64,000 bases of DNA from assembly GCF_000203915.1 (NCBI RefSeq), contig NC_008390.1, positions 2,108,001 through 2,172,000 on the forward strand, in the 5' to 3' direction. Source of the DNA: Burkholderia ambifaria AMMD. Its GTDB lineage: Bacteria; Pseudomonadota; Gammaproteobacteria; Burkholderiales; Burkholderiaceae. The position numbers and the translations under genes are program-made. Below, piece after piece: positions 46,645-55,287 of this stretch. How positions within the stretch are numbered: position 1 is the first letter of the stretch; each line of letters begins with the position of its first letter. The notes beneath the pieces are model-generated. The model did not search any database, was not told the origin of the DNA, and worked only from the letters and a program-made list of their open reading frames with translations.

Positions 46645-47874
46645 TCATGCGGCGATCGGCTGCGACCGCTCCTTGGGAAACGGCCGGAACATCATCGCCA
46701 CGAGGAACGCGCCGATGCCGATCGCGAACGATCCGAGGTACAGCCAGCCGTAGCTGCCCAGCGCATCGACGATGAGGCCGCCGGCGACCGGCCCCGCCGC
46801 CATCCCGAGGCTGCCGGCCATCGCGCAGCCGCCGATCACGGTGCCCATCATCCGCAGCGGGAAGTTCTCGCGCGCGAGCACCGCATAGAGCGGCATCACG
46901 CCCGCATAGATGAAGCCGAACAGTGTCGCGACAACGTAGAACCCGTCCAGCGTGCGCACGAAGTAATAGCCGAGCGCGCCCAGCGCCTGCGCGAGCAGCC
47001 CCGCCACCAGCATGCGCTTCGCGCCGAGGCGGTCGCCCAGCAGCCCGAACGCGATGCGTCCGCCCATGCCCGCGAGCCCCTCGACGCTGTAGATCGACAC
47101 TGCGGCGATCAGCGGGATCCCGCAGGTCACCGCGTAGCTGACCGTATGGAAGATCGGGCCGGAGTGCGTCGCGCAGCAGAAGAAGTTGGTCAGCAGCAGC
47201 ACGAGGAACTGCGGAGAGCGCAGCGCGCCGCCGACCGACAGCGGCGCGGTCGCGGACCCGCCTGCCGGCGTCGGCCCGTCGAGTGGCCCGGCGTGCGTCA
47301 CATCGAGCGCGGGCGCACGGCGCACGAGCAGCGACGCCGGGATCATCACGACGGCGGCCAGCGCGGCGATCGCCAGCATCGACGTGCGCCAGCCGTGGCC
47401 CGACACGAGCCAGGCCGCGAGCGGCGACATCGTCATCGGCGCCATGCCCATGCCGGCCGACACCAGCGATACCGCGAGGCTGCGGTGCGTGTCGAACCAG
47501 CCGGTCACGCAGGCCATCATCGGCGCGAACACCGCGGCCGTCGCACTGCCGACGGCCAGCCCGAAAATCAGCTGGAACGCGAGCAGCGACGGCGCACGGC
47601 TCGCGAGCGCGACGCTCGCCGACAGCAGCACAGCGCCCGTCACGACCACCGCGCGCGTGCCGATGCGATCCGACAGGCTGCCCCAACCGATGCTCGCGAA
47701 GGCCATCGCGAGGAAGCCGAGCGTCATCGCGCCGGAAATGCCGGTCATCGACCAGCCGGTGTCGCGTGCAATGGCCCGCAAGAACACGGGCAGCGAGAAC
47801 ATCGCGCCGATCGCGATGCAGCCCATCAGGCCGCCCGCGGCGACGATCACCCAGCGATAGCGGGAATCAGGCAT
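46645..47874 (-). CDS. MFS transporter (monocarboxylate/oxalate-formate-like)
   Basis: A 409-residue protein with 12 predicted TM helices; loops such as SDRIGTRAVVVTG and GDRLGAKRMLVAG are MFS signature A-type repeats in both halves. The start is the ATG at 47874 (MPDSRYRWVIVAAGG). It is divergent from the GntR-flavoprotein operon across 313 bp and may supply that operon's substrate. Substrate unknown. The 283 bp downstream to the DUF1992 gene show no supported gene. Confidence 0.9.
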   Translation of the reverse strand: MPDSRYRWVIVAAGGLMGCIAIGAMFSLPVFLRAIARDTGWSMTGISGAMTLGFLAMAFASIGWGSLSDRIGTRAVVVTGAVLLSASVALASRAPSLLAFQLIFGLAVGSATAAVFAPMMACVTGWFDTHRSLAVSLVSAGMGMAPMTMSPLAAWLVSGHGWRTSMLAIAALAAVVMIPASLLVRRAPALDVTHAGPLDGPTPAGGSATAPLSVGGALRSPQFLVLLLTNFFCCATHSGPIFHTVSYAVTCGIPLIAAVSIYSVEGLAGMGGRIAFGLLGDRLGAKRMLVAGLLAQALGALGYYFVRTLDGFYVVATLFGFIYAGVMPLYAVLARENFPLRMMGTVIGGCAMAGSLGMAAGPVAGGLIVDALGSYGWLYLGSFAIGIGAFLVAMMFRPFPKERSQPIAA

Positions 47875-48187
47875 CTGGTCTCTCCTTTCTCTCCGTCGTA
47901 CAGGCATCGATCAGGAACCGGACCGCGGCCGCCCGGCCAGCCCGGTCGATATCAACACGACGAATGGCGTACCGGAAAATCGACACGCACGACGCCGGGC
48001 AGCGCGAATGTCCGATCGTCGGCCGATATTCGAATTCGAGCGACCGACAACGGGCAGATCCCGACAAGCGTCAGCCACGCCGCCGCCCCGCTTTTCCGGA
48101 ATCGGAAAGTCGAAATCAGAAATCGTTGGTTTGGACGCGCGAGCGCGCTCACTACACTCGAGCCATCTTGTCATAACAAGTTGACCG
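47875..48187. promoter_or_regulatory. Divergent promoter region with HutC-type operator at 48167-48180
   Basis: Contains CTTGT-CATA-ACAAG (48167-48180), a perfect inverted repeat 8 bp upstream of the GntR start. It resembles operators of UTRA-domain GntR repressors. Autoregulation, and possibly control of the divergent MFS gene, is inferred. No other structure stands out. Confidence 0.6.
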
Positions 48188-48958
48188 ATGACCCAACCCA
48201 ACGTCGTGCCGCTGTCGGCGGCCCCGCTCTACGTGCAGATCAAGGACACGCTGCGCGCACGGATCCTCGACGGCACCTATGCGCCGCACAGCCGGATGCC
48301 GTCCGAGCACGAACTGTGCGCGATGTTCGACGTGAGCCGCATCACCGTGCGCCAGGCGCTCGGCGACCTGCAGAAGGAAGGCCTGCTGTTCAAGTTGCAC
48401 GGCAAGGGCACCTTCGTGTCGAAGCCGAAGGCGTTCCAGAATGTGACGTCGCTGCAGGGCTTCGCCGAGGCGATGTCGTCGATGGGCTACGAGATCGTCA
48501 ACCAGCTGCGCAGCGTTCGCACCGTGAAGGCCGACCGCCATCTCGCGACGAAGCTGAACGTGCCGGAAGGCGCGCCGCTCGTCGAGATCCACCGCGTGCG
48601 GCTGCTCAACCGCGAGCCCGTGTCGCTCGAGCAGACGTGGGTGCCCGAGGCGCTCGGCAAGCGGCTCGCGGGCGCGGATCTCGCGACCCGCGACATCTTC
48701 CTGATCCTCGAGAACGACTGCGGCGTGCCGCTCGGCCACGCCGACGTGTCGATCGACGCGATCCTCGCCGACGATGAAATCGTCGATGCGCTGCGCGTCG
48801 AGGAAAGCAGCCCCGTGCTGCGTATCGAGCGCCTGACGCACGACGCGTCGGGCACACCGATCGACTACGAACACCTGTACTTCCGCGGCGACGCCTTCCA
48901 GTACCGGTTGCGCATCGATCGGCAGAAGGCGCTCCAACCTGCAAGGAACCCGCAATGA
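48188..48958 (+). CDS. GntR-family regulator (HutC/UTRA type)
   Basis: A 256-residue repressor. The winged helix (residues about 13-78, including PSEHELCAMFDVSRITVRQA) and a C-terminal UTRA ligand domain (about 95-240, including EIHRVRLLNREPVSLEQTWV). Its stop overlaps the next gene's ATG (ATGA at 48955), so regulator and flavoprotein are translationally coupled. It is an unusual arrangement for a repressor to be first gene of the operon it presumably controls. Confidence 0.93.
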   Translation: MTQPNVVPLSAAPLYVQIKDTLRARILDGTYAPHSRMPSEHELCAMFDVSRITVRQALGDLQKEGLLFKLHGKGTFVSKPKAFQNVTSLQGFAEAMSSMGYEIVNQLRSVRTVKADRHLATKLNVPEGAPLVEIHRVRLLNREPVSLEQTWVPEALGKRLAGADLATRDIFLILENDCGVPLGHADVSIDAILADDEIVDALRVEESSPVLRIERLTHDASGTPIDYEHLYFRGDAFQYRLRIDRQKALQPARNPQ

Positions 48959-50694
48959 ATACCCATGTACTCGAATACGACATCGTCGTGGTCGGCGGCG
49001 GCACGGCCGGCCCGATGGCCGCGATCAAGGCCAAGGAGCGCGACCCGTCGCTGCGCGTGCTGCTGCTGGAGAAGGCCAACGTGAAACGCAGCGGCGCGAT
49101 CTCGATGGGGATGGACGGCCTGAACAACGCGGTGATCCCCGGCCATGCGACACCCGAGCAGTACACGCGCGAGATCACGATTGCCAACGACGGGATCGTC
49201 GACCAGGAAGCCGTCTACGCGTATGCGACGCACAGCTTCGCGACGATCGAGCAGCTCGACCGCTGGGGCGTGAAGTTCGAAAAGGACGGCACCGGCGACT
49301 ACGCGGTGAAGAAGGTCCACCACATGGGTTCGTACGTGCTGCCGATGCCGGAAGGACACGACATCAAGAAGGTGCTGTACCGGCAGTTGAAGCGCGCGCG
49401 CATCGCGATCACGAACCGGATCGTCGCGACGCGCGTGCTGACCGACGCGCAGGGCCGCGCGAGCGGCGTGCTCGGCTTCGACTGCCGCACCGCCGATTTT
49501 CACGTGATCCGCGCGAAGGCCGTGATCCTGTGCTGCGGCGCGGCCGGCCGTCTCGGGCTGCCCGCGTCCGGCTACCTGATGGGCACGTACGAGAACCCGA
49601 CCAACGCGGGCGACGGCTACGCGATGGCGTACCACGCAGGCGCGGCGCTCGCGAACCTCGAGTGCTTCCAGATCAACCCGCTGATCAAGGACTACAACGG
49701 CCCGGCCTGCGCGTACGTGACGGGCCCGCTCGGCGGCTTCACCGCGAACGGCAAGGGCGAGCGCTTCATCGAGTGCGACTACTGGAGCGGCCAGATGATG
49801 TGGGAGTTCTACCAGGAACTGCAAAGCGGCAACGGTCCGGTGTTCCTGAAGCTCGACCACCTCGCCGAGGAAACGATCCAGACCATCGAGCAGATCCTGC
49901 ACACGAACGAGCGGCCGAGCCGCGGCCGCTTCCATGCGGGACGCGGCACCGACTACCGGCGCCAGATGGTCGAGATGCACATCTCCGAGATCGGTTTCTG
50001 CAGCGGCCACAGCGCGTCCGGCGTGTACGTGAACGCGCGCGCGGAAACGACCGTGCCGGGGCTCTACGCGGCCGGCGACATGGCGGCCGTCCCGCACAAC
50101 TACATGCTCGGCGCGTTCACCTACGGCTGGTTCGCCGGGCAGAACGCCGCCGACTACGTGGCCGGCCGCGATCACGCGGCGGTGGACGACGAACAGGTCG
50201 CCGCCGAACGCACCCGCGTGCTCGCGCCGCTCACGCGCGAGCGCGGCCTCGCGCCGGCGCAGGTCGAATACAAGCTGCGCCGCATGGTGAACGACTATCT
50301 TCAACCACCGAAGGTGACGCGCAAGATGGAAATCGGCTTGCAACGTTTTGACGGAATTACAGAGGATATCGAAGAAATCAAGGCGAATCACCCGCATGAA
50401 CTGATGCGCGCGGCCGAAGTGCGCGCGATTCGCGACTGCGCCGAGATGGCCGCGCGGGCGTCGCTGTTCCGCACCGAGAGCCGCTGGGGACTGTATCACC
50501 ATCGCGTCGACTTCCCGCATCGCAACGACGCCGAATGGTTCTGCCACACCTGGCTGCGCAAAGGCGTCGACGGCACGATGCGCAGCGAGAAGCGGCCGGT
50601 CGAACCGTACGTCGTGCCGCTCGCCGACGACGAACGCAGCGCCTACGCGCAGTTGCGCATCCGCGAACCGGCCGCACGCGCGGCCGCCCTTTGA
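48955..50694 (+). CDS. FAD-dependent oxidoreductase, AprA/fumarate-reductase-like flavoprotein subunit
   Basis: A 579-residue flavoprotein of the succinate dehydrogenase/fumarate reductase superfamily. The dinucleotide-binding motif VVVGGGTAGPMAAI is at about 11-24. Later segments ACAYVTGPLGGF and GLYAAGDMAAVPHNYMLGAF are present. Immediately followed by a two-cluster ferredoxin, the pair resembles the alpha and beta subunits of adenylylsulfate reductase, but no sulfate-reduction genes accompany it. The substrate is unknown; an organosulfur or dicarboxylate substrate is speculative. Confidence 0.88.
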   Translation: MNTHVLEYDIVVVGGGTAGPMAAIKAKERDPSLRVLLLEKANVKRSGAISMGMDGLNNAVIPGHATPEQYTREITIANDGIVDQEAVYAYATHSFATIEQLDRWGVKFEKDGTGDYAVKKVHHMGSYVLPMPEGHDIKKVLYRQLKRARIAITNRIVATRVLTDAQGRASGVLGFDCRTADFHVIRAKAVILCCGAAGRLGLPASGYLMGTYENPTNAGDGYAMAYHAGAALANLECFQINPLIKDYNGPACAYVTGPLGGFTANGKGERFIECDYWSGQMMWEFYQELQSGNGPVFLKLDHLAEETIQTIEQILHTNERPSRGRFHAGRGTDYRRQMVEMHISEIGFCSGHSASGVYVNARAETTVPGLYAAGDMAAVPHNYMLGAFTYGWFAGQNAADYVAGRDHAAVDDEQVAAERTRVLAPLTRERGLAPAQVEYKLRRMVNDYLQPPKVTRKMEIGLQRFDGITEDIEEIKANHPHELMRAAEVRAIRDCAEMAARASLFRTESRWGLYHHRVDFPHRNDAEWFCHTWLRKGVDGTMRSEKRPVEPYVVPLADDERSAYAQLRIREPAARAAAL

Positions 50695-50705
50695 GGAACC
50701 TTGCC

Positions 50706-50951
50706 ATGCCCCATACCCCGCACGACATCTTCCTGCGCAGCAGCGCGCCCGTGACGATCGACGAGGACCGCTGCATCGCCGACAAGGGCTGCACCGTCTG
50801 CGTCGACGTGTGCCCGCTCGACCTGCTCGCGATCGACGTGACCAAGGGCAAGGCGTACATGCAGTTCGACGAATGCTGGTACTGCATGCCATGCGAACGC
50901 GATTGCCCGACCGGCGCGGTCAAGGTGGACATTCCATACCTGCTGCGCTGA
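50706..50951 (+). CDS. 2x[4Fe-4S] ferredoxin, AprB-like
   Basis: An 81-residue ferredoxin. Cys23, 29, 32 and 36 form one cluster motif, and Cys57, 60, 63 and 67 form a second. The spacing DRCIADKGCTVCVDVCP and CWYCMPCERDCP is that of the adenylylsulfate-reductase beta subunit. It sits 11 bp after the flavoprotein gene, so it is the obvious electron partner. Confidence 0.93.
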   Translation: MPHTPHDIFLRSSAPVTIDEDRCIADKGCTVCVDVCPLDLLAIDVTKGKAYMQFDECWYCMPCERDCPTGAVKVDIPYLLR

Positions 50952-51097
50952 TGCCGCGCGCCGCCGGCGCGGCGCTTTCCCACTACCGTGCTCACGACAC
51001 ATGAAACCTGAAACCTGCGCTGCGCGTGCGTCGACATCAAGCGCCGCTGCCTGGCACTGCTTGACCTCACGCGCCTGACCGCTACGAGTTTTCGACC

Positions 51098-52093
51098 ATG
51101 ACCGCTTCTTCCCCTGCTTTCCCGCTGCCCGGCGCGCACGATTCCGACCATGCCGCGCTCGTCTCACGCGTTGCCGCAGCCGACGCATCGGTGCGCCGCA
51201 TTGCGCTGCTCGAACTCGCCGATCTCGAGGATCCCGAGCTTTTGCCGACCTTCGTTGCCGCGCTGCGCGACGATCCGTCCGCGGACGTGCGCGGCGAAGC
51301 CGCATGTGTGCTTGCCGCGTGGGAACAACCCGATGTCGTCGACGCACTGTGCCGTGCGCTGCTCGACCCCGACGACGGCGTGCGCGCGATCGCCGCGCAA
51401 GGCCTGTCCGAACTGAAGGACGTCGCATCCGGCGCCGTGCTGTGCCGCTGGGCCGAACACGCCGAAGCGTTCGTGCGCGTCGCCGTGCTGCGCGGGCTGC
51501 GCGAACTGCGCGATCCCGACGCATTCGTGCCGGCGCTGCGCGCGCTCGACGCGCCGGTGTCGGCCGTGCGCGCCGAGGCCGTCGCCGTGCTCGGCTGGCT
51601 CAAGGACGCGCGCGCACTGCCGCCGCTCGCGCGCATCGCAACGACCGACACGCATGCGGACGTGCGGCGCATCGCGATCGGAGCGGTCGGATTCGCGGCG
51701 CCCGACGACGCGGTCGTCGTCACCGCGTTGCTGGCGGCGCTGCGCGACGCCGCGTGGCAGGTACGCGAGGAAGCCGCCGCGACGCTCGGCAAGCTGCGTG
51801 TCGCGGCCGTACGCGCACCGCTCGTCGCCGCGCTCGACGACGATTACTGGCAGGTGCGCTTGCGTGCGGTGCGCGCACTGGGGCAATTGCGCGACGCGGC
51901 TGCGGCGCCGGCCATCGTCGGATTGCTGTCGCATGCGATCAGCAACCTGCGCAAGGAGGCGGCACTCGCGCTTGGCGAACTGCGCGATCCGGCGACGCTG
52001 CCCGCGCTGCGCGGCGCCCTTGACGATCGCGATCCCGAGGTGCGCAAAGCCGTGCGGATCGCGATCGCGCAGGTCGGAGATGCCGCACGATGA
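51098..52093 (+). CDS. HEAT-repeat protein
   Basis: A 331-residue alpha-solenoid of about nine HEAT/PBS-lyase-type repeats, each about 31 residues with a conserved Asp/Val-Arg pattern such as DVRGEAACVLA, GVRAIAAQGLSEL and QVREEAAATLGKL. It is a likely scaffold or chaperone for the Fe-S/flavin enzyme in the same operon. It overlaps the DUF971 gene by ATGA at its 3' end. Confidence 0.92.
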   Translation: MTASSPAFPLPGAHDSDHAALVSRVAAADASVRRIALLELADLEDPELLPTFVAALRDDPSADVRGEAACVLAAWEQPDVVDALCRALLDPDDGVRAIAAQGLSELKDVASGAVLCRWAEHAEAFVRVAVLRGLRELRDPDAFVPALRALDAPVSAVRAEAVAVLGWLKDARALPPLARIATTDTHADVRRIAIGAVGFAAPDDAVVVTALLAALRDAAWQVREEAAATLGKLRVAAVRAPLVAALDDDYWQVRLRAVRALGQLRDAAAAPAIVGLLSHAISNLRKEAALALGELRDPATLPALRGALDDRDPEVRKAVRIAIAQVGDAAR

Positions 52094-52410
52094 TGCCGCC
52101 GACCGAGATCCGCATCGATCATGCGGCGCGTGCGTTGGTGCTGCGCTGGCCGGACGGCGACACGCAACGCATCGGCTATGCGCGGTTGCGCAGCGATTGC
52201 CCGTGCGCCGCATGCCGGAAGATCCGTCTCGGTGGCGGCCGGGTTGATGCGCAACCCGGCCTGACGCTGGACGGCGTGGAAGCGGCCGGCTACGGCATCC
52301 GCCTGCTGTTCGGCGACGGTCATGCGCGCGGCATCTATCCGTGGCCGTATCTGGCGGAACTCGGCAAAGACCCGGCGGATGCGACCGCCTGCTTGTCGAA
52401 GCAGCCCTGA
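52090..52410 (+). CDS. DUF971 protein (gamma-butyrobetaine-hydroxylase N-domain-like)
   Basis: A 106-residue protein with the DUF971 core: LRWPDGDTQRIGYARLRSDC near the N-terminus, the metal-type CPCAACR, and GIYPWPYLAEL towards the C-terminus. Stand-alone DUF971 proteins are linked to Fe-S biology. Translation is coupled to the HEAT gene. It is the last gene before the island boundary. Confidence 0.9.
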   Translation: MMPPTEIRIDHAARALVLRWPDGDTQRIGYARLRSDCPCAACRKIRLGGGRVDAQPGLTLDGVEAAGYGIRLLFGDGHARGIYPWPYLAELGKDPADATACLSKQP

Positions 52411-52435
52411 GATGCCAGCACGGCCCGCACGGCAC

Positions 52436-52470
52436 AAAAAAACGCCCGGCAGGTTCCCCTGCCGGGCGTT
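52436..52470 (-). terminator. Strong minus-strand intrinsic terminator (probably of guaA)
   Basis: A 13-bp perfect stem (AACGCCCGGCAGG / CCTGCCGGGCGTT), 4-nt loop, followed on the minus strand by seven T. No complete minus-strand gene is upstream within the chromosome side. The terminator fits a gene whose stop codon is at 52521, i.e. guaA before island insertion. Confidence 0.88.
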
Positions 52471-52520
52471 CGCATCATCCGATGCCGTGATTGGCTACCG
52501 AGGCACGCCTCGGCGCCGGA

Positions 52521-52532
52521 TCACTCCCACTC
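52521..52532 (-). other. Putative attL: last codons of guaA
   Basis: On the minus strand the sequence GAGTGGGAGTGA encodes Glu-Trp-Glu-stop, the usual C-terminus of GMP synthetase (consensus PATIEWE). The codons upstream do not match GuaA. This is the expected appearance of an attachment site left when an island integrates into the 3' end of guaA. The upstream frame continues as a 22-codon ORF (52521-52586) without family resemblance. Confidence 0.6.
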
Positions 52533-52827
52533 CATCATCAACAGGCCACCCAAACCCGCGTGGTTAAAGGACTTGGCTGTGATCGACATGGGTCTTTACC
52601 GTCGTTTTTACCGTCAGAAGCGCAGATCTTTTGCTGGCGCGGGAGATGGAGCGATTCTTGAGGGAGCGACGTTTTCGGCGCCATCATCAATCAGGTAGAA
52701 GGATACCTAAAGACGAACCCGTTCCCAAGGCATCATGTCGGGATCGGTGCCACGGCTCCGTCCAGCCTGCATCGACGGCGGGCGACACTGGGCCACTGAA
52801 GCTTCGCGATAAGACAGAGATCAAAGC
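52533..52827. other. Island left-end non-coding segment
   Basis: About 295 bp without a convincing gene. A 66-codon plus-strand frame (52631-52831) ending in the next gene's start has basic composition and no ribosome site, so it is not called. Confidence 0.5.
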
Positions 52828-53415
52828 ATGACAGATTTAACCGCCAACGCGATTGCCTGCCTCGGATGGGGTTCCCTCGTCTGGGATCCCCGCGACTTAC
52901 CCTGCCGTGGAAGCTGGCACAACGACGGGCCCTCACTGCCGGTCGAGTTTGCGCGCGAGTCAGGCGCGAAGAAGAATCAGCGAGGCGACAAGATTACGCT
53001 GGTCGTCTGTCCCGAGAGCGCGCGTGTTAGGACCTACTGGATCTTGCTTGATGTACCTGACCTCACAGCCGCACGAAGGTGCCTGGCCGCACGCGAAGGC
53101 ATTCCTAAGAACTGGGAAACCGATATCGGCTTTGCCGATTGTGCCAGTGGCCACGCGCATGGACTGGAAGCCGACACGATCACAACCTGGGGATCGGCCA
53201 TCGGTCTAGCCGGCGTCGTCTGGACAAACCTACCCTGCAAGTTCAATGGTCAGCAGGTGATGCCCAGCGAAGCCGAAGTCATAGCGTTCCTACGGGCTCT
53301 GGATGGCACCAATCGCGCACCTGCAGAGCGATATGTCCGCCAAGCCCCGACCCAGATAGACACGCTCTACAGGCAAGCGATCGAACGGGAACTCGGGTGG
53401 CTCCCTCACGGCTAA
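52828..53415 (+). CDS. Hypothetical protein, possibly gamma-glutamylcyclotransferase-like
   Basis: A 195-residue protein. The N-terminus IACLGWGSLVWDPRDLPC recalls the YGSLxxG substrate loop of the GGCT/AIG2 fold, and strand-rich LVVCPESARVRTYWILLDV follows. The catalytic Glu of GGCT cannot be placed with certainty. It is the only plus-strand gene in the defence part of the island and faces the operon tail to tail. It could be accessory or unrelated cargo. Confidence 0.55.
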   Translation: MTDLTANAIACLGWGSLVWDPRDLPCRGSWHNDGPSLPVEFARESGAKKNQRGDKITLVVCPESARVRTYWILLDVPDLTAARRCLAAREGIPKNWETDIGFADCASGHAHGLEADTITTWGSAIGLAGVVWTNLPCKFNGQQVMPSEAEVIAFLRALDGTNRAPAERYVRQAPTQIDTLYRQAIERELGWLPHG

Positions 53416-53584
53416 GCTGACCAACAGGCGCATCCGTCAACGGCATGCCCGCTCCCTCCCCCGCCACTGCTACGTACGGTGCTCAGGCGAGTTCGGTGAG
53501 ATAGGCAGATTCACGACTCCAGATGGCACTTCGCTACTTCTTCCTCAGAAGCCACCGCAGGGCGCTTGAAAGCGAGAGCACGCG

Positions 53585-54127
53585 CTACTTCCGTTGTTGA
53601 ATCAGCCGAAACAGTTCGGCTTGATACTGTGCATCGTGGAGAGCGTCGTGATCCCCCTTCAGCGTAGGATTCAGCGCGGCAGCAATTTGACTGGATCGCG
53701 TTTGCGCCCAACTGCTACGCGCAGCTCCCATGTACATCGATTTGATGTCAAGCGCGGCAAACCCGAAGGGGTTCTCGCCCAAGTAGCGATGGAAGTAGTA
53801 GTTTACGAAAGACCAGTCGAACGGTGCATTGAATCCAACAAAGACCGGCGTGGCATCAGGTCCTGCGGTGCTGATCACCCAGTCTCTGAACTTCTGCATG
53901 CCCACCACAGGATCAAGTCCATCGCGCTCCAGTCTGTCCAAAGACAGGCCCGTGACTTCCAATGCTTTTGGATCGGCGTTGCGCGTGGTCGGCTTCAGCT
54001 CGCATGAGAACGTCTGCTGCGGGTCAAAGACATCGCAGGCGCCAATCGTGAGGAGACTGAACTCGCCCGGGATGGGCCCTGACGTTTCAACGTCGACCGA
54101 CAAAAAGACTTCGCGATTGCTTTTCAT
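53585..54127 (-). CDS. DEDDh 3'-5' exonuclease (DnaQ/RNase T-like), CBASS-associated
   Basis: A 180-residue exonuclease with a complete catalytic set: D12 and E14 (SVDVET), D104 (FNAPFDWSF), H160 and D165 (DHDALHDAQ). The start is the ATG at 54127, which overlaps the upstream gene's stop by ATGA, so it belongs to the operon. DEDDh exonucleases are known as ancillary CBASS proteins (Cap18 in published nomenclature). Whether it trims signal or degrades nucleic acid here is unknown. Confidence 0.88.
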   Translation of the reverse strand: MKSNREVFLSVDVETSGPIPGEFSLLTIGACDVFDPQQTFSCELKPTTRNADPKALEVTGLSLDRLERDGLDPVVGMQKFRDWVISTAGPDATPVFVGFNAPFDWSFVNYYFHRYLGENPFGFAALDIKSMYMGAARSSWAQTRSSQIAAALNPTLKGDHDALHDAQYQAELFRLIQQRK

Positions 54128-55287
54128 GGGATAAGGGGCTCCGTGGGCACGAGGGGTGGACGGCTCTTGATAGCATTCCAATGCGTACGAAATTCGCGGC
54201 GCCGGTCCTCCGCACTACCAGTTGTCTTCCAGTGGTGCCCCGATAGCGAATAGATGTCGAAAGGATGTTCCGTTCCAGCCTTCGCCAGCACCATGGTCGG
54301 CAGCCCTCGGCCCAGCGCATAGCCCAGCTCCAAAAAGCAATTGGGACGTAGGCCGGTGATGTCAGCAAGGACGACGCGACTGCGATGCAGCTTCGTGAAG
54401 ATCTCCTGATCGATACGGGCATGGTCGTACGCTTGGTTGCCGTCAACGACCGTCAGCTTGTACCCCAACTCGCCCTCCATAACCGGCTGCACAACAGTGT
54501 CGAAGAATTCCTGAACATCGTTGTAGTCGGCGTGTGTCGGATTCAGCAGCCGCACGACGAATGCCTTGGGCGGAACCAGAGCCTCCAACAAGTCCAACAG
54601 ATCACGCACACCATCTGCTACACCTTTCCTCGCAGGAATCTCGATGCGATTGAGCCAACTATGCGCAGACGTGCCACCTTCCGTCTGAAACAGGCGCTGC
54701 GCATTGCTGCCGGTGAGGCCGTACTCAAACAACCGAAGCGCACCGGCGTTCGCTGGTCCCAGCTTCAGGTTTAACGGGATCACGGGCTTGCCGGCGTCGT
54801 GGTAGAGATTGGCCAGGAACAGCACCCCTTCTCCACCGCCAAGTGCGATGAGGATGTCGCCGTGCCGCGCCTGCGCTTCCATCCGCTTGCTGTTCATGTT
54901 CCAGTGCGCAGCGCTTTCGATCTGGACCAGTGCCGAACCCCGCAGCGCACCCCAGACCCCAGCGAACTGGTCGGGAATCTGATCTTCGTTCTTGTGGTGC
55001 TTGACCGCGACCACCAATGGATTTGGAGCACCCTCAGGACGTGTATGCAGATTCTTTTGAATCGTGTCCCAGATCAGCCAGTCGAAGCAGATGGGCAAGC
55101 CATCCGATCGCGTCTTCTCTGCATCCACCGGGACAACGAAGCTGGCCCCCTTGCGAAGCAGATCTTTGACCAGCACTTCCACAACCTCACGTGCACGGGC
55201 TACTTCCTCCGTGGTCGCCACTGAGGCGTCGGCCGCAATGCTGCCGGTGATATGGATACGACGCCCAAACAGAGATGACCGCGCCAT
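54124..55287 (-). CDS. SLOG-like plus nucleoside-deoxyribosyltransferase/TIR-like protein: presumed CBASS effector
   Basis: A 387-residue two-domain protein. The N-terminal part (about 8-195) resembles the SLOG family: strand IHITGS at 11-16 and the nucleotide loop [20 protein letters not shown] (144-163). The C-terminal part (about 242-372) has a Rossmann-like NDT/TIR-type pattern, [22 protein letters not shown], with a candidate catalytic Glu320. SLOG domains bind nucleotide messengers, and NDT/TIR-like domains cleave NAD or nucleosides. It occupies the effector position of a type III CBASS. Assignment is by fold pattern only. Confidence 0.7.
   Translation of the reverse strand: MARSSLFGRRIHITGSIAADASVATTEEVARAREVVEVLVKDLLRKGASFVVPVDAEKTRSDGLPICFDWLIWDTIQKNLHTRPEGAPNPLVVAVKHHKNEDQIPDQFAGVWGALRGSALVQIESAAHWNMNSKRMEAQARHGDILIALGGGEGVLFLANLYHDAGKPVIPLNLKLGPANAGALRLFEYGLTGSNAQRLFQTEGGTSAHSWLNRIEIPARKGVADGVRDLLDLLEALVPPKAFVVRLLNPTHADYNDVQEFFDTVVQPVMEGELGYKLTVVDGNQAYDHARIDQEIFTKLHRSRVVLADITGLRPNCFLELGYALGRGLPTMVLAKAGTEHPFDIYSLSGHHWKTTGSAEDRRREFRTHWNAIKSRPPLVPTEPLIP

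Noticed and set aside
52631..52831. A 66-codon plus-strand frame at the island's left end
   Set aside because: No ribosome site, basic low-complexity composition, and it runs into the next gene's start.
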